Part shown: positions 9,198-18,513 of the stretch, in pieces
Layout of the letters: each line of letters starts with the position of its first letter
How positions within the stretch are numbered: position 1 is the first letter of the stretch
Source of the DNA: Bacillus sp. AFS055030
GTDB lineage: Bacteria; Bacillota; Bacilli; Bacillales; Bacillaceae_G
Length of the DNA: 64,000 nt
Direction of reading: 5' to 3'
Assembly (NCBI RefSeq): GCF_002574545.1
Contig: NZ_NUGT01000015.1
Span: 124,001 to 188,000, forward strand
Program-made: the position numbers and the translations under genes
The notes under the pieces: generated by a model
Seen by the model: the letters and a program-made list of their open reading frames with translations, nothing else
Told to the model about the DNA's origin: nothing
The model's database searches: none

Positions 9198-9347
9198 ATG
9201 AAAATGTGTATGACGGAAAATTCTGTTGTTCTTGTAGGCTCCAAAACAGATATTTTAAAAACGCTCGAAGTTATTGGTATGCAATATAAAACTGTTCAAG
9301 AATGGATTCAAAACTCCAAAGGTAAGCTCCTCTATGTTGTAAAATAA
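9198..9347 (+). CDS. mciZ: MciZ, peptide inhibitor of FtsZ (49 aa)
   Basis: A 49-codon frame with a GAGG site before the ATG. Residues 9-38 read SVVLVGSKTDILKTLEVIG followed by MQYKTVQEWIQ. These align with the 40-residue B. subtilis MciZ as I remember it: the VVLVG strand, K..I...L...G, then aromatic-x-x-V-x-x-WI. MciZ caps FtsZ filaments in the mother cell during sporulation and stops a second division. The C-terminus is about nine residues longer than in B. subtilis. It lies between nudF and yqkF, behind a sigma-E-like promoter. Confidence 0.82.
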   Translation: MKMCMTENSVVLVGSKTDILKTLEVIGMQYKTVQEWIQNSKGKLLYVVK

Positions 9348-9384
9348 TTCTCTTTTCCCTACAATTAAATTTGGAGGGATTTAT

Positions 9385-10296
9385 ATGAAAAAACGTAAAC
9401 TTGGTTCTACTTTATTAGAAATTTCCGAAATTGGTTTAGGTTGTATGTCTCTTGGGACTGAAGAAAATGAGGCGATTTCAACAATTCATGCTGCAATCGA
9501 TGCTGGAATCAATTACTTTGATACTGCTGATTTATATGATTTCGGTAAAAATGAAGAAATCGTTGGAAAAGCATTAAAAGGTCGTAGAGATCAAGTGATT
9601 ATTGCTACGAAGGTCGGAAACCGTTGGAATCATTCAAATGATAATAAATGGTATTGGGATCCATCAAGAGCATATATAAAAGAAGCTGTAAAAGATAGTT
9701 TACGTAGACTAAATACAGATTATATTGATTATTACCAACTTCACGGCGGAACAATCGAGGATCAATATGAAGAAACTATTTTTACTTTTGATGAATTAGT
9801 AAAAGAAGGCTTAATTCGTCATTATGGAATTTCTTCAATTCGTCCAAATGTTATCAATCGATTTGTAAATCATTCATCTATACAAGGTGTTATGATGCAA
9901 TATAATGTTCTAGAGCGTAGACCCGAAGAATTTTTTCCGCTTTTCGAAAAACATCATATTTCCGTCATTGCACGTGGTTCTGTAGCAAAAGGTTTATTAA
10001 CAAGTAAGTGGGAAAAGAAACTATCTAACAAAGGCTATATGTCCTATTCAGAACAAGAATGTATTGAAACAATCCATAAGCTTCTCCAACTTCTCGATGA
10101 ACAACAATCCTTACATAGCTTAGCCCTACAATATGTTCTTTCACATAAAGCAGTTTCATCATTAGCTGTAGGAGCTAGAAATAAAGAGCAATTACTAGAT
10201 CATATTAACGCTTATTTTTCAAAGCCATTAAATTCACAACAAATTACCAAAATTAAAGAAATTACACTTCTTACGAATTACGAGGAACATCGTTAA
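9385..10296 (+). CDS. yqkF: Aldo/keto reductase YqkF
   Basis: 303-residue NADPH-dependent oxidoreductase with a TIM-barrel AKR fold. Visible are the catalytic Asp and Tyr in NYFDTADLYDFGKNE (about 43-57), Lys in IIATKVGN (near 75) and His in DYYQLHGG (near 115), plus the cofactor-binding SSLAVGARNKEQL near the C-terminus. Physiological substrate unknown. The ATG follows TGGAGGG. Its neighbours nudF and mciZ match the B. subtilis yqkF-yqkG region. It is followed by a strong terminator. Confidence 0.9.
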   Translation: MKKRKLGSTLLEISEIGLGCMSLGTEENEAISTIHAAIDAGINYFDTADLYDFGKNEEIVGKALKGRRDQVIIATKVGNRWNHSNDNKWYWDPSRAYIKEAVKDSLRRLNTDYIDYYQLHGGTIEDQYEETIFTFDELVKEGLIRHYGISSIRPNVINRFVNHSSIQGVMMQYNVLERRPEEFFPLFEKHHISVIARGSVAKGLLTSKWEKKLSNKGYMSYSEQECIETIHKLLQLLDEQQSLHSLALQYVLSHKAVSSLAVGARNKEQLLDHINAYFSKPLNSQQITKIKEITLLTNYEEHR

Positions 10297-10298
10297 GC

Positions 10299-10330
10299 CA
10301 CTCCTTCCTTCCATGGAAGGAGTGTTATTT
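10299..10330 (+). terminator. Terminator after yqkF
   Basis: Perfect 10-bp stem CACTCCTTCC / GGAAGGAGTG (10299-10308, 10315-10324) followed by TTATTT. It separates two convergent genes. Confidence 0.75.
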
Positions 10331-10822
10331 CTTCCATTTACTTGCTTTTCGATCAATTTCATTTAAAAATTCTTCTCGTCCTCTTTTATATTCTGATTGA
10401 TTATTAGCAAGTCCTTTTTTTAATTTTATATATTCCATTGCTTGATCTGTATGTGCGATCATATATTCCCTAAATGCAATATTTCGTTCAACAGCAGCAT
10501 TCCCTTTTGCGTATACATGAATATGGAAACTACAATTATCATCACATTTTATAAAAAATCTTCTGTCTTGCTTAGATTGATCCCCCATTTGTTCGTAACC
10601 TAAGTTTTTTAAAACATCACTATATTCATCAAACTCTTTTAAGCATTTTACCACTATCATCAAATCAATGATTGGCATCGCAAACATATTTGGAATTGAA
10701 GTACTACCTATATGATAAATCGCTACTTTCTCTGGTAATAATAGTTCAATTGCCTTTTTTTCAGACTGAAAATCTTCTTCCCATGAAGTACGATAAGGGA
10801 CAATTTCAATAGTCTTTTTCAT
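10325..10822 (-). CDS. GrpB family protein (UPF0157, nucleotidyltransferase fold)
   Basis: 165 residues. The pattern EIVPYRTSWEEDFQSEK, then IYHIGSTSIPNMFAMPIIDLMIVV (about 45-68), is the GrpB/UPF0157 signature. It is thought to be a nucleotidyltransferase-like fold of unknown substrate. I use the ATG at 10822 because TAGGTG precedes it. The upstream ATG at 10864 lacks a good site and would add 14 residues. It is convergent with yqkF. Confidence 0.82.
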   Translation of the reverse strand: MKKTIEIVPYRTSWEEDFQSEKKAIELLLPEKVAIYHIGSTSIPNMFAMPIIDLMIVVKCLKEFDEYSDVLKNLGYEQMGDQSKQDRRFFIKCDDNCSFHIHVYAKGNAAVERNIAFREYMIAHTDQAMEYIKLKKGLANNQSEYKRGREEFLNEIDRKASKWKK

Positions 10823-11094
10823 ATTAACACCTACACTTTTTTCATTAGCTTCCTTATATAGCATTCGTTAAAAGATACCTTATTATTGAAAAAAACAGTA
10901 GAAAATGCATAATAAAAGTTCTTTATTGAATCCCTAGAGTTAAACTAATTACAACTTCTTACAAATTAAATTTTGGTTAAAATACTCACAATTTCTACTT
11001 TAATTAGTTTCTTTGAATTATAATTATTTTAGTTACTAAGATATTTAGTTACGTTAACTTTTTTTAGTACTTCCTATTTTAAGGAGAGAATGAA

Positions 11095-11571
11095 ATGTTA
11101 GAAAAACCAGTCAATCGAAGTGAATTAATTCCAGCTTTAATTATGGAAATTAGAAAATTTAACACTTCAATCGTTCTTTTTAACGAAGGGCTTGCCTCAA
11201 ATCTTCATTTAAATGCGACTGATTTACGATGTCGAGAATTACTTTGCCATACTGGTCCGATTACAGCTGGAAAGTTATCTAAGTTAACACATCTATCTAC
11301 CGGTGCTATAACAGGTGTTATTGACCGACTTGAAAAAGTCAACTTTGTTGAACGTGTTCAAGATCCTAATGATCGTAGACGAGTAATTATTCAACCTGTG
11401 TATGAACGTGATGATGAATTAGCAGAGCTCTTTAAACCATTATCTGATTCTCTTTCTTCTATTTTTAACGAGTATGATGATAAAGAGTTAACATTTTTAT
11501 TTAAATTTTGGAATGATATTAATGAATTGATTCCAAAAGAAACTAAAGAATTAATTAAGGGGGAAACTTGA
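11095..11571 (+). CDS. MarR family transcriptional regulator
   Basis: 158 residues with a winged helix: GPITAGKLSKLTHLSTGAITGVIDRLEKVNFVERVQDPNDRRRVIIQP (about 59-106) contains the recognition helix and the DxRR wing. The TGA stop touches the GTG start of the exporter gene, and the site for that start lies inside this gene. It therefore almost certainly represses the two-gene drug-efflux operon and responds to a transported compound. The ATG follows AAGGAGAG. Confidence 0.88.
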   Translation: MLEKPVNRSELIPALIMEIRKFNTSIVLFNEGLASNLHLNATDLRCRELLCHTGPITAGKLSKLTHLSTGAITGVIDRLEKVNFVERVQDPNDRRRVIIQPVYERDDELAELFKPLSDSLSSIFNEYDDKELTFLFKFWNDINELIPKETKELIKGET

Positions 11572-13089
11572 GTGGTTTCAAAAGACAGCAAAGTTGGCTT
11601 TGTCGTAGCAGGTCTATTATTAGGTATGCTGATGGCGGCTATGGATAACACAATTGTTTCAGCTTCAATGCCGACAATTGTTGGAGAACTAGGAGGTTTA
11701 GACCAATTTATATGGGTAACTTCAGCATATTTAGTTGCTACTATGGCAAGTATGCCGATATTTGGTAAGTTATCAGATATGTATGGTCGTAAACGATTTT
11801 ATTTATTAGGACTTTTAATTTTCTTAATTGGTTCTGCATTATGTGGAACAGCAAATAGTATTGTTCAACTTAGTGTGTATCGTGCTATTCAGGGAATTGG
11901 TGGAGGCTCACTAATGCCAATTGCCTTTACCATTATTTTCGATATTTTCCCACCTGAAAAACGCGGGAAAATGACTGGTTTATTTGGTGCAGTTTTTGGT
12001 CTTTCTAGTGTATTTGGACCACTTTTAGGAGCTTATATTACTGATCAAATTGATTGGCGTTGGATTTTCTATATCAACTTACCTTTAGGTATTATTTCCT
12101 TATATTTAATTTCTCAGTTTTATAAAGAAAATCTACATCTGAGAAAACTAAAAATCGACTGGTTTGGTGCAATCACACTTGTCGGTTCAGTTGTCAGTTT
12201 AATGTTTGCACTTGAACTTGGTGGAAATGAATACGATTGGAACTCTGGTCCAATTATTTCTTTATTTGCCATCTTTGCCGTTTTGTTTATCGCATTTATA
12301 TTAATTGAAAGAAAAGTTGAAGAACCCATCATTTCATTTAGCTTATTTAAAAAGCAACTTTTTGCAGCAACTCAAGGTGTTGCATTTTTCTACGGTTCTG
12401 CTTTTATTATTACGACCGTATTAATCCCACTTTTTGTTCAATCAGTTTATGGTGGTACAGCCACAAATTCTGGTATCATTCTTATTCCGATGATGCTTGG
12501 TTCAGTTGTAGGTAGCCAAGTAGCAGGACAATCAGTACGTAAATTTAGTTATAGAAGCATCATGTTAGTTTCAGTTGTTTTATTCTTTATCGGTATGTAT
12601 TTATTAAGTACATTAGATACTGATACAGCTCGATCAACAGTAACGTTTTACATGATTATCGCTGGACTTGGAATGGGATGTTCATTCTCGTTATTAAGTA
12701 TGGCAACTCAACACAAAATCGAGCCGCAAAAACGTGGCATCGCAACATCAACAAATACTTTCTTTCGAACATTAGGAATGACGATCGGTGTTACTATTTT
12801 TGGTACAATACAAAACCACGTTTTTAAAAATAAAGTAAGTGATTTACTTGGTAATTTAGGTGCATTTGGTGGAAAAGTTGACTCACGTGCTTTATTATCC
12901 GCTGATGCAAGAGCTAAAATTCCACCAGAAGTACTTCATAAAATCTCAGAAGCAATGGCCCATTCTGTAGCGACTACTTTTAAATGGACACTAATTCCAA
13001 TCACTTTAGGTTTTATCGCAATTATCTTAATGGGTAAAGAAAAATTAACTTTTGAAATAAAAGAAAATAGATCAAAAAAAGCGCAATAA
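11572..13089 (+). CDS. MFS multidrug exporter, DHA2 (14-helix) family
   Basis: 505 residues and about 14 membrane helices. Motif A GKLSDMYGRKRFYLLG (near 66-81) and motif C-like GGGSLMPIAFTIIFDIFPPEKRGK...GLSSVFGPLLGAYITD (about 110-165) define the DHA2 drug:H+ antiporters. GTG start directly after the MarR stop, with GGGGGA seven bases upstream. It likely exports a toxic compound sensed by the adjacent MarR protein; which one cannot be told. Confidence 0.9.
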   Translation: MVSKDSKVGFVVAGLLLGMLMAAMDNTIVSASMPTIVGELGGLDQFIWVTSAYLVATMASMPIFGKLSDMYGRKRFYLLGLLIFLIGSALCGTANSIVQLSVYRAIQGIGGGSLMPIAFTIIFDIFPPEKRGKMTGLFGAVFGLSSVFGPLLGAYITDQIDWRWIFYINLPLGIISLYLISQFYKENLHLRKLKIDWFGAITLVGSVVSLMFALELGGNEYDWNSGPIISLFAIFAVLFIAFILIERKVEEPIISFSLFKKQLFAATQGVAFFYGSAFIITTVLIPLFVQSVYGGTATNSGIILIPMMLGSVVGSQVAGQSVRKFSYRSIMLVSVVLFFIGMYLLSTLDTDTARSTVTFYMIIAGLGMGCSFSLLSMATQHKIEPQKRGIATSTNTFFRTLGMTIGVTIFGTIQNHVFKNKVSDLLGNLGAFGGKVDSRALLSADARAKIPPEVLHKISEAMAHSVATTFKWTLIPITLGFIAIILMGKEKLTFEIKENRSKKAQ

Positions 13090-13094
13090 ACTTA

Positions 13095-13133
13095 AAGCCA
13101 AATCCGATTTAAGATGGATTTGGCTTATTTTTT
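13095..13133 (+). terminator. Terminator of the marR-MFS operon
   Basis: 11-bp stem AAGCCAAATCC / GGATTTGGCTT followed by ATTTTTTT. Confidence 0.85.
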
Positions 13134-13264
13134 TCTCTAAAAAACTAATTATCTTTACATTTTTCAACATTTATTTACTTTTATTTATTATTTTAATCAT
13201 TTGAACTTTAAATTTGTCATCTATTCTTATAGAGTAATAGATTTATTTGAGGAGATGATTATAA

Positions 13265-14338
13265 ATGAATGGGAAAAAGTTAATTTTAGCAACAATGACA
13301 TCACTTATGGTATTTTCAGGCGTTAGCCAAGTTTTTGCATAAAATGTGAACCAGAATACGTTAAAGTCATTTGGACCAAAAGGATTTGACCTTCAAGCAC
13401 ACCGTGGAGGACTGGGGCTGACAGTTGAGTCAACTCTTGCTTCATTCTCCCATGCTCTTGAACTTGGCGTAAGTACCCTTGAGCTTGACGTACAAATAAC
13501 TGAAGATCATCAAGCTGTCATTACGCATGACCGTAAAATTACAGGTACCAAATGCACTGACACAAAACCAGCATTCGTTGGCGATTCGGAATACCCGTAC
13601 GTTGGCAAATACATAAAAGATTTAACGCTAGCTCAAGTAAGAACGCTTGATTGTGGAGCAAAGGGTCTACCTCAATTCCCTGGTCAGCAACTAAGTCCAG
13701 GTGCTCAAATGCCACTATTAACTGAAATATTTGAACTTGTAAAGCAATACAAAGCTAAAAAAGTCTGGATGAATATCGAAACGAAAGTAGAAGCTGGAGC
13801 ACCTGAACAGACAGCTCCTCGCGAGGAATTCGTTCGAATTGTTGCCAAGCAAGTTCGAGAAGCTGGAATGCTTAATCAAGTGTCCATCCAAAGTTTTGAC
13901 TGGGGTGCACTCAAGCTAATGCATGAAGTCGAACCTCGATTACCTCTTGTTGCACTAACCAACGGACCTGAATTTCTACAACCTGGCAAACCTGGTAAAT
14001 CGCCTTGGTTAGGTGGAATCGATATTGATGATTTTGATGGAAATCTCGTAGCTGCGGCACATTCATTAGGTGTAGATGCAATTTCTCCAGTCCATGGATT
14101 CCCACAAGATGGCAAAATTACTGATGCGAACTACATGCCTTATATTACTAAAAGTATGGTTCAAGAAGCTCACCAGTACGGTCTGAAGGTTATTCCATGG
14201 ACAGTTGACGACCAACCAACTATGCAAAAACTGATAGATGATGGTGTTGATGGAATCATAACTGATTATCCTGACCGACTACGTGATGTAATGAATCAGA
14301 ATCATTTTAAGTTACCAAAAAGTTACTCTGCTAAGTAG
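13265..14338 (+). pseudogene. Secreted glycerophosphodiester phosphodiesterase, interrupted at the signal peptide
   Basis: A good ribosome site (GAGGAGATGATTATAA) leads to an ATG at 13265 and a 25-residue signal peptide, MNGKKLILATMTSLMVFSGV...FA. An in-frame TAA at 13340-13342 sits exactly at the cleavage point. The same frame then continues with 331 codons of an intact GDPD catalytic domain: AHRGG (catalytic His/Arg), LELDVQIT (Glu/Asp), ITHD, and a C-terminal GVDGIITDYPDRL. The family hydrolyses glycerophosphodiesters to glycerol-3-phosphate outside the cell. A GTG at 13346 could start a cytoplasmic form but has no ribosome site of its own. The domain looks richer in G+C than its surroundings. 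It is either a recent nonsense mutation or a sequencing error. Confidence 0.8.
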
Positions 14339-14418
14339 TTCATAAATTTACCCTATTATTCTCTCAATATATAATTTTTTTAATCGAAAATAACTTATTT
14401 ATTAGTTTAGCGATTTCA

Positions 14419-14461
14419 TGTGATTTACGTCACAAACAATGACTAAATCCCGCCATATAAT
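14419..14461 (+). promoter_or_regulatory. Fnr-dependent promoter of hcp
   Basis: Perfect Fnr/CRP-type box TGTGA-TTTACG-TCACA (14419-14434) and -10 TATAAT (14456-14461). The box centre lies 41.5 bp from the inferred start near 14468, the class II activator position. Confidence 0.85.
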
Positions 14462-14493
14462 AAGATTATTAAAAATAGTTAGGGGGATGAAGG

Positions 14494-15783
14494 ATGTTTT
14501 GTAACCAATGTGAACAGACTCCTGTTGGTGGTTGTAAGATTGTGGGTGTATGTGGAAAAGATGAAACAATTGCAAGTTTACAAGATACGATGGTTTATGG
14601 GTTAAAGGGAATTGCAGCTTATCGGACTCATGCAGCTCAATTAGGGTACACTGATCCATTTGTTGACCAAGTAACACATGAAGCTTTATATATGACTTTA
14701 ACAAATTCGAATTTTAATTTACAAGAACACATTGATATGGCTATGAAAGTAGGTCAGGCAGCAATTCGTGTTATGGAGCTATTAGATGAAGCTCATACAA
14801 AACATTTTGGAATTCCTGAACCTGTACAAGTTTCTTCTAATAAAATCGAAGGAAAATGCATTGTTGTAACTGGCCATAATTTATTTGCATTGGAAGAATT
14901 GTTAAAACAATCAGAGGGGAAAGGTTTAAATATATACACTCACTCTGAAATGCTACCGGCTCACGGTTATCCAGCATTGAAAAAATATCCACATTTAAAG
15001 GGTAATATAGGAAAGGCTTGGTTTGATCAACGTCGTTTATTTGAAAAATTCCCTGGAGCGATTTTAGCTACCACAAACTGTGTAATGCCAATAAAAGGAA
15101 GTTATGCTGATCGCTTCTTCTCATATGAAGTGGCAGGATTAGAAGGAGTAACAAAGATTATAGGGGAAGATTTTTCGCCATTAATTCAACGTGCATTAGA
15201 ATTACCAGAAGCAAAGATCGAATCAGAAGAAGTAATGACTACTGGTTACCATCACGAAACAGTTTTGTCTATTGCACCTGAAATTGTAGAAGCTGTAAAA
15301 CACGGAAAGATTCAACGCTTCTTTGTAGTAGCAGGTTGTGACGCACCAGGAAAAGGTGGAGAATATTATCGTGAGCTTGTAACTTCTCTACCAAATGATA
15401 CAGTCGTTTTAACAACATCTTGTGGTAAATTCCGCTTTAATGATGTAGACTACGGTACTGTATCAGGTACAAACATTCCTAGATTTATAGATTTAGGGCA
15501 ATGCAATAATTCAATTTCAACGATTAAAATTGCAGCTGCATTAGCGGAAAGCTTTAATTGTAGTGTCAATGAATTGCCAGTGAGTATTGTACTTTCTTGG
15601 TTTGAGCAAAAAGCCGTTGCTATATTATTAGGGTTATTTAGTCTTGGTATCCAAGATATTCGAATCGGCCCAAAAGCACCTGATTTTATTAATGAAGGCG
15701 TTTTAAATGTATTAGTTGATGCATTTGGCTTAAAATTAATTACAAATGCACAAGACGATTTAAAAACTATATTACAAGGATAA
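14494..15783 (+). CDS. hcp: Hybrid cluster protein / hydroxylamine reductase, short (class III) form
   Basis: Cytosolic Fe-S enzyme linked to nitric oxide and hydroxylamine detoxification (NO reductase or denitrosylating activity in studied members). The 429-residue length and the N-terminal cluster cysteines C3, C6, C14 and C20 (CNQCEQT...GGC...GVCGK) fit the shortened class III forms, which lack the three-helix insert. Hybrid-cluster ligands are in GHNLFALEELL, NCVMPIKGSYADRF, VVAGCDAPGKGGEYY and TSCGKFRFN. The ATG follows AGGGGGATG. A perfect Fnr promoter drives it, so it should be induced without oxygen alongside the nitrate genes. Confidence 0.93.
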   Translation: MFCNQCEQTPVGGCKIVGVCGKDETIASLQDTMVYGLKGIAAYRTHAAQLGYTDPFVDQVTHEALYMTLTNSNFNLQEHIDMAMKVGQAAIRVMELLDEAHTKHFGIPEPVQVSSNKIEGKCIVVTGHNLFALEELLKQSEGKGLNIYTHSEMLPAHGYPALKKYPHLKGNIGKAWFDQRRLFEKFPGAILATTNCVMPIKGSYADRFFSYEVAGLEGVTKIIGEDFSPLIQRALELPEAKIESEEVMTTGYHHETVLSIAPEIVEAVKHGKIQRFFVVAGCDAPGKGGEYYRELVTSLPNDTVVLTTSCGKFRFNDVDYGTVSGTNIPRFIDLGQCNNSISTIKIAAALAESFNCSVNELPVSIVLSWFEQKAVAILLGLFSLGIQDIRIGPKAPDFINEGVLNVLVDAFGLKLITNAQDDLKTILQG

Positions 15784-15800
15784 TAGTTTTAATGACCATG

Positions 15801-15830
15801 GGACTTCTCTTTAATGAGAAGTTCTTTTAT
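15801..15830 (+). terminator. Terminator of hcp
   Basis: ACTTCTC / GAGAAGT stem with a six-base loop, followed by TCTTTTATTATT. Confidence 0.7.
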
Positions 15831-15865
15831 TATTCTTTAGTTTAAGTACCACAAAAAAACAACTA

Positions 15866-16363
15866 TACAAAAATAGTTGTTTCAGATTGTTGAAAAATGA
15901 GCTTGTTAACGAGGCTAATTTTTGCTGGTTTACTTACTCATGAACTTGCTATGAGGAAGTATCTTTCTATTTTTCACTGGTTTACTTCCTGATCAACCTG
16001 TCATGAGTATGAACCTTTAGAACGGCATTCTCTAATTCTAATCTCTTAATGTATCGTTCTTGATCTGTGTATTCTTTTTTGTGACCTCGATTATCAAGAT
16101 GAAATGCGTGACCATCTCTTTGGTATTTCCTCCACCAAGTCTTAACTGTGTCCTTGCTTATAATATTCAACCTGTCAGCTACTTGTTGAGATGAATAGCC
16201 TTGTTCCCTTAATCGAATTGCTTCACTCTTAATTTCTAATGTATATTTTTGAAATGTTTGCCCTTTTTTTGCCATAAAAAACACCCCTTAAATTCAATGT
16301 TGCCCAACGGAGGGTTTTTTCAACATCTACTTTAAGGGGTGCAGTCTACAAAAATAGTTGTTT
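15866..16363 (-). mobile_element. Degenerate IS3-type element inserted in the moaA terminator, with 17-bp direct repeats
   Basis: The 17-mer TACAAAAATAGTTGTTT occurs at 15866-15882 and 16347-16363. Between them lie 464 bp holding a truncated orfA-like gene. Joining either copy to the opposite flank restores a hairpin AACAACTAT / ATAGTTGTT with T runs, which would be the ancestral moaA terminator. On the minus strand the left end begins TGTAGACTGCACCCC, like IS150-group ends. The right end does not match it, so the element has lost its right side and orfB. Confidence 0.6.
15982..16284 (-). pseudogene. IS3-family (IS150-like) transposase OrfA fragment
   Basis: 100 codons. MAKKGQTFQKYTLEIKSEAIRLREQGYSSQQVADRLN is a helix-turn-helix of the IS3/IS150 OrfA type, followed by VKTWWRKYQRDG and the start of the leucine-zipper region RYIKRLELENAVLK. 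It then ends early; the remainder of OrfA and the whole DDE-encoding OrfB are absent. It cannot transpose alone. Plus-strand context is the 3' flank of hcp; the reading strand is that of moaA. Confidence 0.75.
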
Positions 16364-16365
16364 TT

Positions 16366-17373
16366 TTATCCACCAATATAAGACATTTCAATTTTACGAT
16401 TTTTATGACTTTCTTCTGTGCGGATTTCAGAGTATCTGTCATCTCGTTTTTCCCAAATTGATTTTATTGTTGTTGAAATGTGTTGATCTGTATCTCCAGT
16501 ACGCAACATGTTCTTTAAGTCATATCCTTCTGATGCGAAAAGACAGGTGTATAGCTTTCCATCTGTAGATAGGCGTGCTCTCGTACAAGAAGTGCAGAAG
16601 GTTTCTGTAACCGATGAGATAAATCCGATCTCAGTATTTGTCCCTTTATATCGATATCGTTTTGCTACCTCTCCAATGAAATCCTGCTCTACGGGCTCCA
16701 ACTGATAGTGTTCTTGGATCAAATCGAATAATTGCTTCTTTGAGATAACGTCTTTAAAATTCCATCCATTTGTACAACCTACATCCATATACTCTATAAA
16801 TCGTAATGTAATATTTTTTTCTTTAAAAAAACGAACCATTGGTAATACTTCCGTATCATTTAAACCTTTCTTTACTACCATATTTACTTTAACTTCTAGC
16901 CCTGCTTCTCTAGCTGTAAAAATTCCGTTTAAAACTGTGCTAACGCCCACATTCATATTATTTATCTTCTTGAAAACTAGATCATCTAGAGAATCTAAGC
17001 TCACATTTACACGGCAAATTCCAGCTTCCTTTAGTGCTTTTGCATTTTTTGCCAAAAATACACCATTTGTTGTTAAAGTCACATATTTAATTCCTTCGAT
17101 TTTTGAAAGACTTTTAACTAGTATTGGTAGATCTTTTCTTAAAAGAGGTTCCCCTCCTGTTAACCGAATCTTTTCTACACCTATTTTTGCAAATAATTTT
17201 GCTAATCGAACAATTTCCTCAAAGGATAGGATTTCATCTTTACACATAAAGGGATAGTCAACTCCAAATATCTCTTTAGGCATACAATAGCTACATCTAA
17301 AGTTACAACGGTCTGTTACAGATATTCTTAAATCACGTAATGGTCGATTGCGGGTATCGAGAATATTCGTCAT
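16366..17373 (-). CDS. moaA: GTP 3',8-cyclase MoaA (molybdenum cofactor synthesis)
   Basis: Radical SAM enzyme that makes 3',8-cH2GTP, the first step of molybdopterin synthesis. 335 residues from the ATG at 17373, which follows AAGGGG; a GTG four codons upstream is the alternative. The radical SAM cluster motif is CNFRCSYC (near residue 24). The second cluster is [23 protein letters not shown], and the C-terminus ends YIGG with the conserved GG tail. It is a lone Moa gene next to a molybdoenzyme cluster, so it probably boosts cofactor supply under nitrate respiration. A weak Fnr-like box (TATGA-TGTATG-TCACT, 17442-17457) lies upstream in the right place. Confidence 0.94.
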   Translation of the reverse strand: MTNILDTRNRPLRDLRISVTDRCNFRCSYCMPKEIFGVDYPFMCKDEILSFEEIVRLAKLFAKIGVEKIRLTGGEPLLRKDLPILVKSLSKIEGIKYVTLTTNGVFLAKNAKALKEAGICRVNVSLDSLDDLVFKKINNMNVGVSTVLNGIFTAREAGLEVKVNMVVKKGLNDTEVLPMVRFFKEKNITLRFIEYMDVGCTNGWNFKDVISKKQLFDLIQEHYQLEPVEQDFIGEVAKRYRYKGTNTEIGFISSVTETFCTSCTRARLSTDGKLYTCLFASEGYDLKNMLRTGDTDQHISTTIKSIWEKRDDRYSEIRTEESHKNRKIEMSYIGG

Positions 17374-17618
17374 TTTTTTTCGCACCCCTTTTTCTTTTGT
17401 ACGTTTTTTAATTTATATTAGCATACAAAATTTTTTCACCGTATGATGTATGTCACTACCTTTTTGTATAAACTATTTTGTATTTATCAAATTCTTTATC
17501 CATAGAAGTTCTATGCTATTCAATCGCATGGTATTATAATATTAAATGTAATACTTAAAATACTTGTTTAAAGATGTGCATAAAAGTGTTCAACTATAAC
17601 TGAAGCGGAGATACTTTG

Positions 17619-18335
17619 ATGGAAAAAAATAATATTAGAAAAAGTGACCTTTCAATCGTTTCTGAAGATTTGGCTTCCTTATTAAAGTCAATCGGATCAA
17701 CACGATCAGTAAACAAAGGTACCTTCTTATTTCAAGAAGGAGAAGATGCTAAAGAATTGTATCTAATTAAATCAGGAAAGATCCAAATAAGTAAGTTGAC
17801 CCTATATGGTGATGAATTAAATCTTCGCATTTGTCAAAAAGATGACTTAATTGGAGAATTAACTCTTTTTTCAGAGAATGCAAATTATATGCTTAGTGCT
17901 TACGCATTAGAAGCAGTAGAAGTGCAGGTCATTCCTAAAGAAATTTTGGAGAAGAAACTAATAAACGATGCTCGACTGACATTTGAATTTATGAAATGGA
18001 TTTCTACTCACCTTAGAAAAAATCAATCTAAGATTCGAGACTTAGTATTAAATGGGAAAAAAGGAGCACTTTACTCCACACTCATCCGTATATCGAATTC
18101 TTACGGAGAATTAATCGAAAACGGAATTCTTCTTAATATTCATCTTACTAATCAAGAATTAGCTAAGTTTTGTGCTGCTACTAGAGAAAGTGTTAATCGG
18201 ATGCTAAGTGAATTAAAGAAAAGGAATGTTATTAGTTATTCTCCCGACGGAAAGATTATTATCGAAGACTTACAATTTCTGAAAGATGAAATTGGTTGTG
18301 ATAACTGTCCAAAAGATATATGTAACATAGATTAG
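17619..18335 (+). CDS. fnr: Anaerobic regulator Fnr
   Basis: 238-residue Crp-family activator of anaerobic respiration. From the ATG at 17619 (GCGGAG upstream) the residues C227, C230, C235 and D141 fall at the same numbers as the four [4Fe-4S] ligands of B. subtilis Fnr. N-terminal cyclic-nucleotide-type beta-barrel (about 20-110), long dimer helix, and a helix-turn-helix with NQELAKFCAATRESVNRMLSELKK (about 180-205). Seven boxes of TGTGA-N6-TCACA type around it are its likely targets. It lies between moaA and narK, as in nitrate islands of Bacillus. Confidence 0.95.
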   Translation: MEKNNIRKSDLSIVSEDLASLLKSIGSTRSVNKGTFLFQEGEDAKELYLIKSGKIQISKLTLYGDELNLRICQKDDLIGELTLFSENANYMLSAYALEAVEVQVIPKEILEKKLINDARLTFEFMKWISTHLRKNQSKIRDLVLNGKKGALYSTLIRISNSYGELIENGILLNIHLTNQELAKFCAATRESVNRMLSELKKRNVISYSPDGKIIIEDLQFLKDEIGCDNCPKDICNID

Positions 18336-18368
18336 TTCTCATTCAAGTAATATGATTAAAAGATAAGT

Positions 18369-18414
18369 AACCTTAACTTAGGCTCTATATAGTTAAGGTT
18401 ATTTATTTTTTTAA
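18369..18414 (+). terminator. Terminator of fnr
   Basis: 10-bp stem AACCTTAACT / AGTTAAGGTT followed by ATTTATTTTTTT. Confidence 0.75.
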
Positions 18415-18513
18415 TGATTATCTATAAATAGATTTGTCCATGTTAGCCCTGTCTTGTTTAATCTAAAAATCTAATTGATTTCACAACATCTGATCACGAT
18501 TGATTGGGCTAGT

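Noticed and set aside
13154-13170. Pho box (TTTACA, TCAACA repeats) before the glycerophosphodiesterase gene
   Set aside because: Such genes are often phosphate-regulated, but the repeats are imperfect, the spacing is 10 bp not 11, and the stretch is AT-rich.
14402-14704. 100-codon minus-strand frame over the start of hcp
   Set aside because: Antisense to a well-supported gene and to its Fnr promoter; a shadow frame.
17442-17457. Fnr box for moaA
   Set aside because: TATGA-TGTATG-TCACT has two or more mismatches and the -10 (TAATAT) is poor. Geometry is right, so it is mentioned but not called as a feature.
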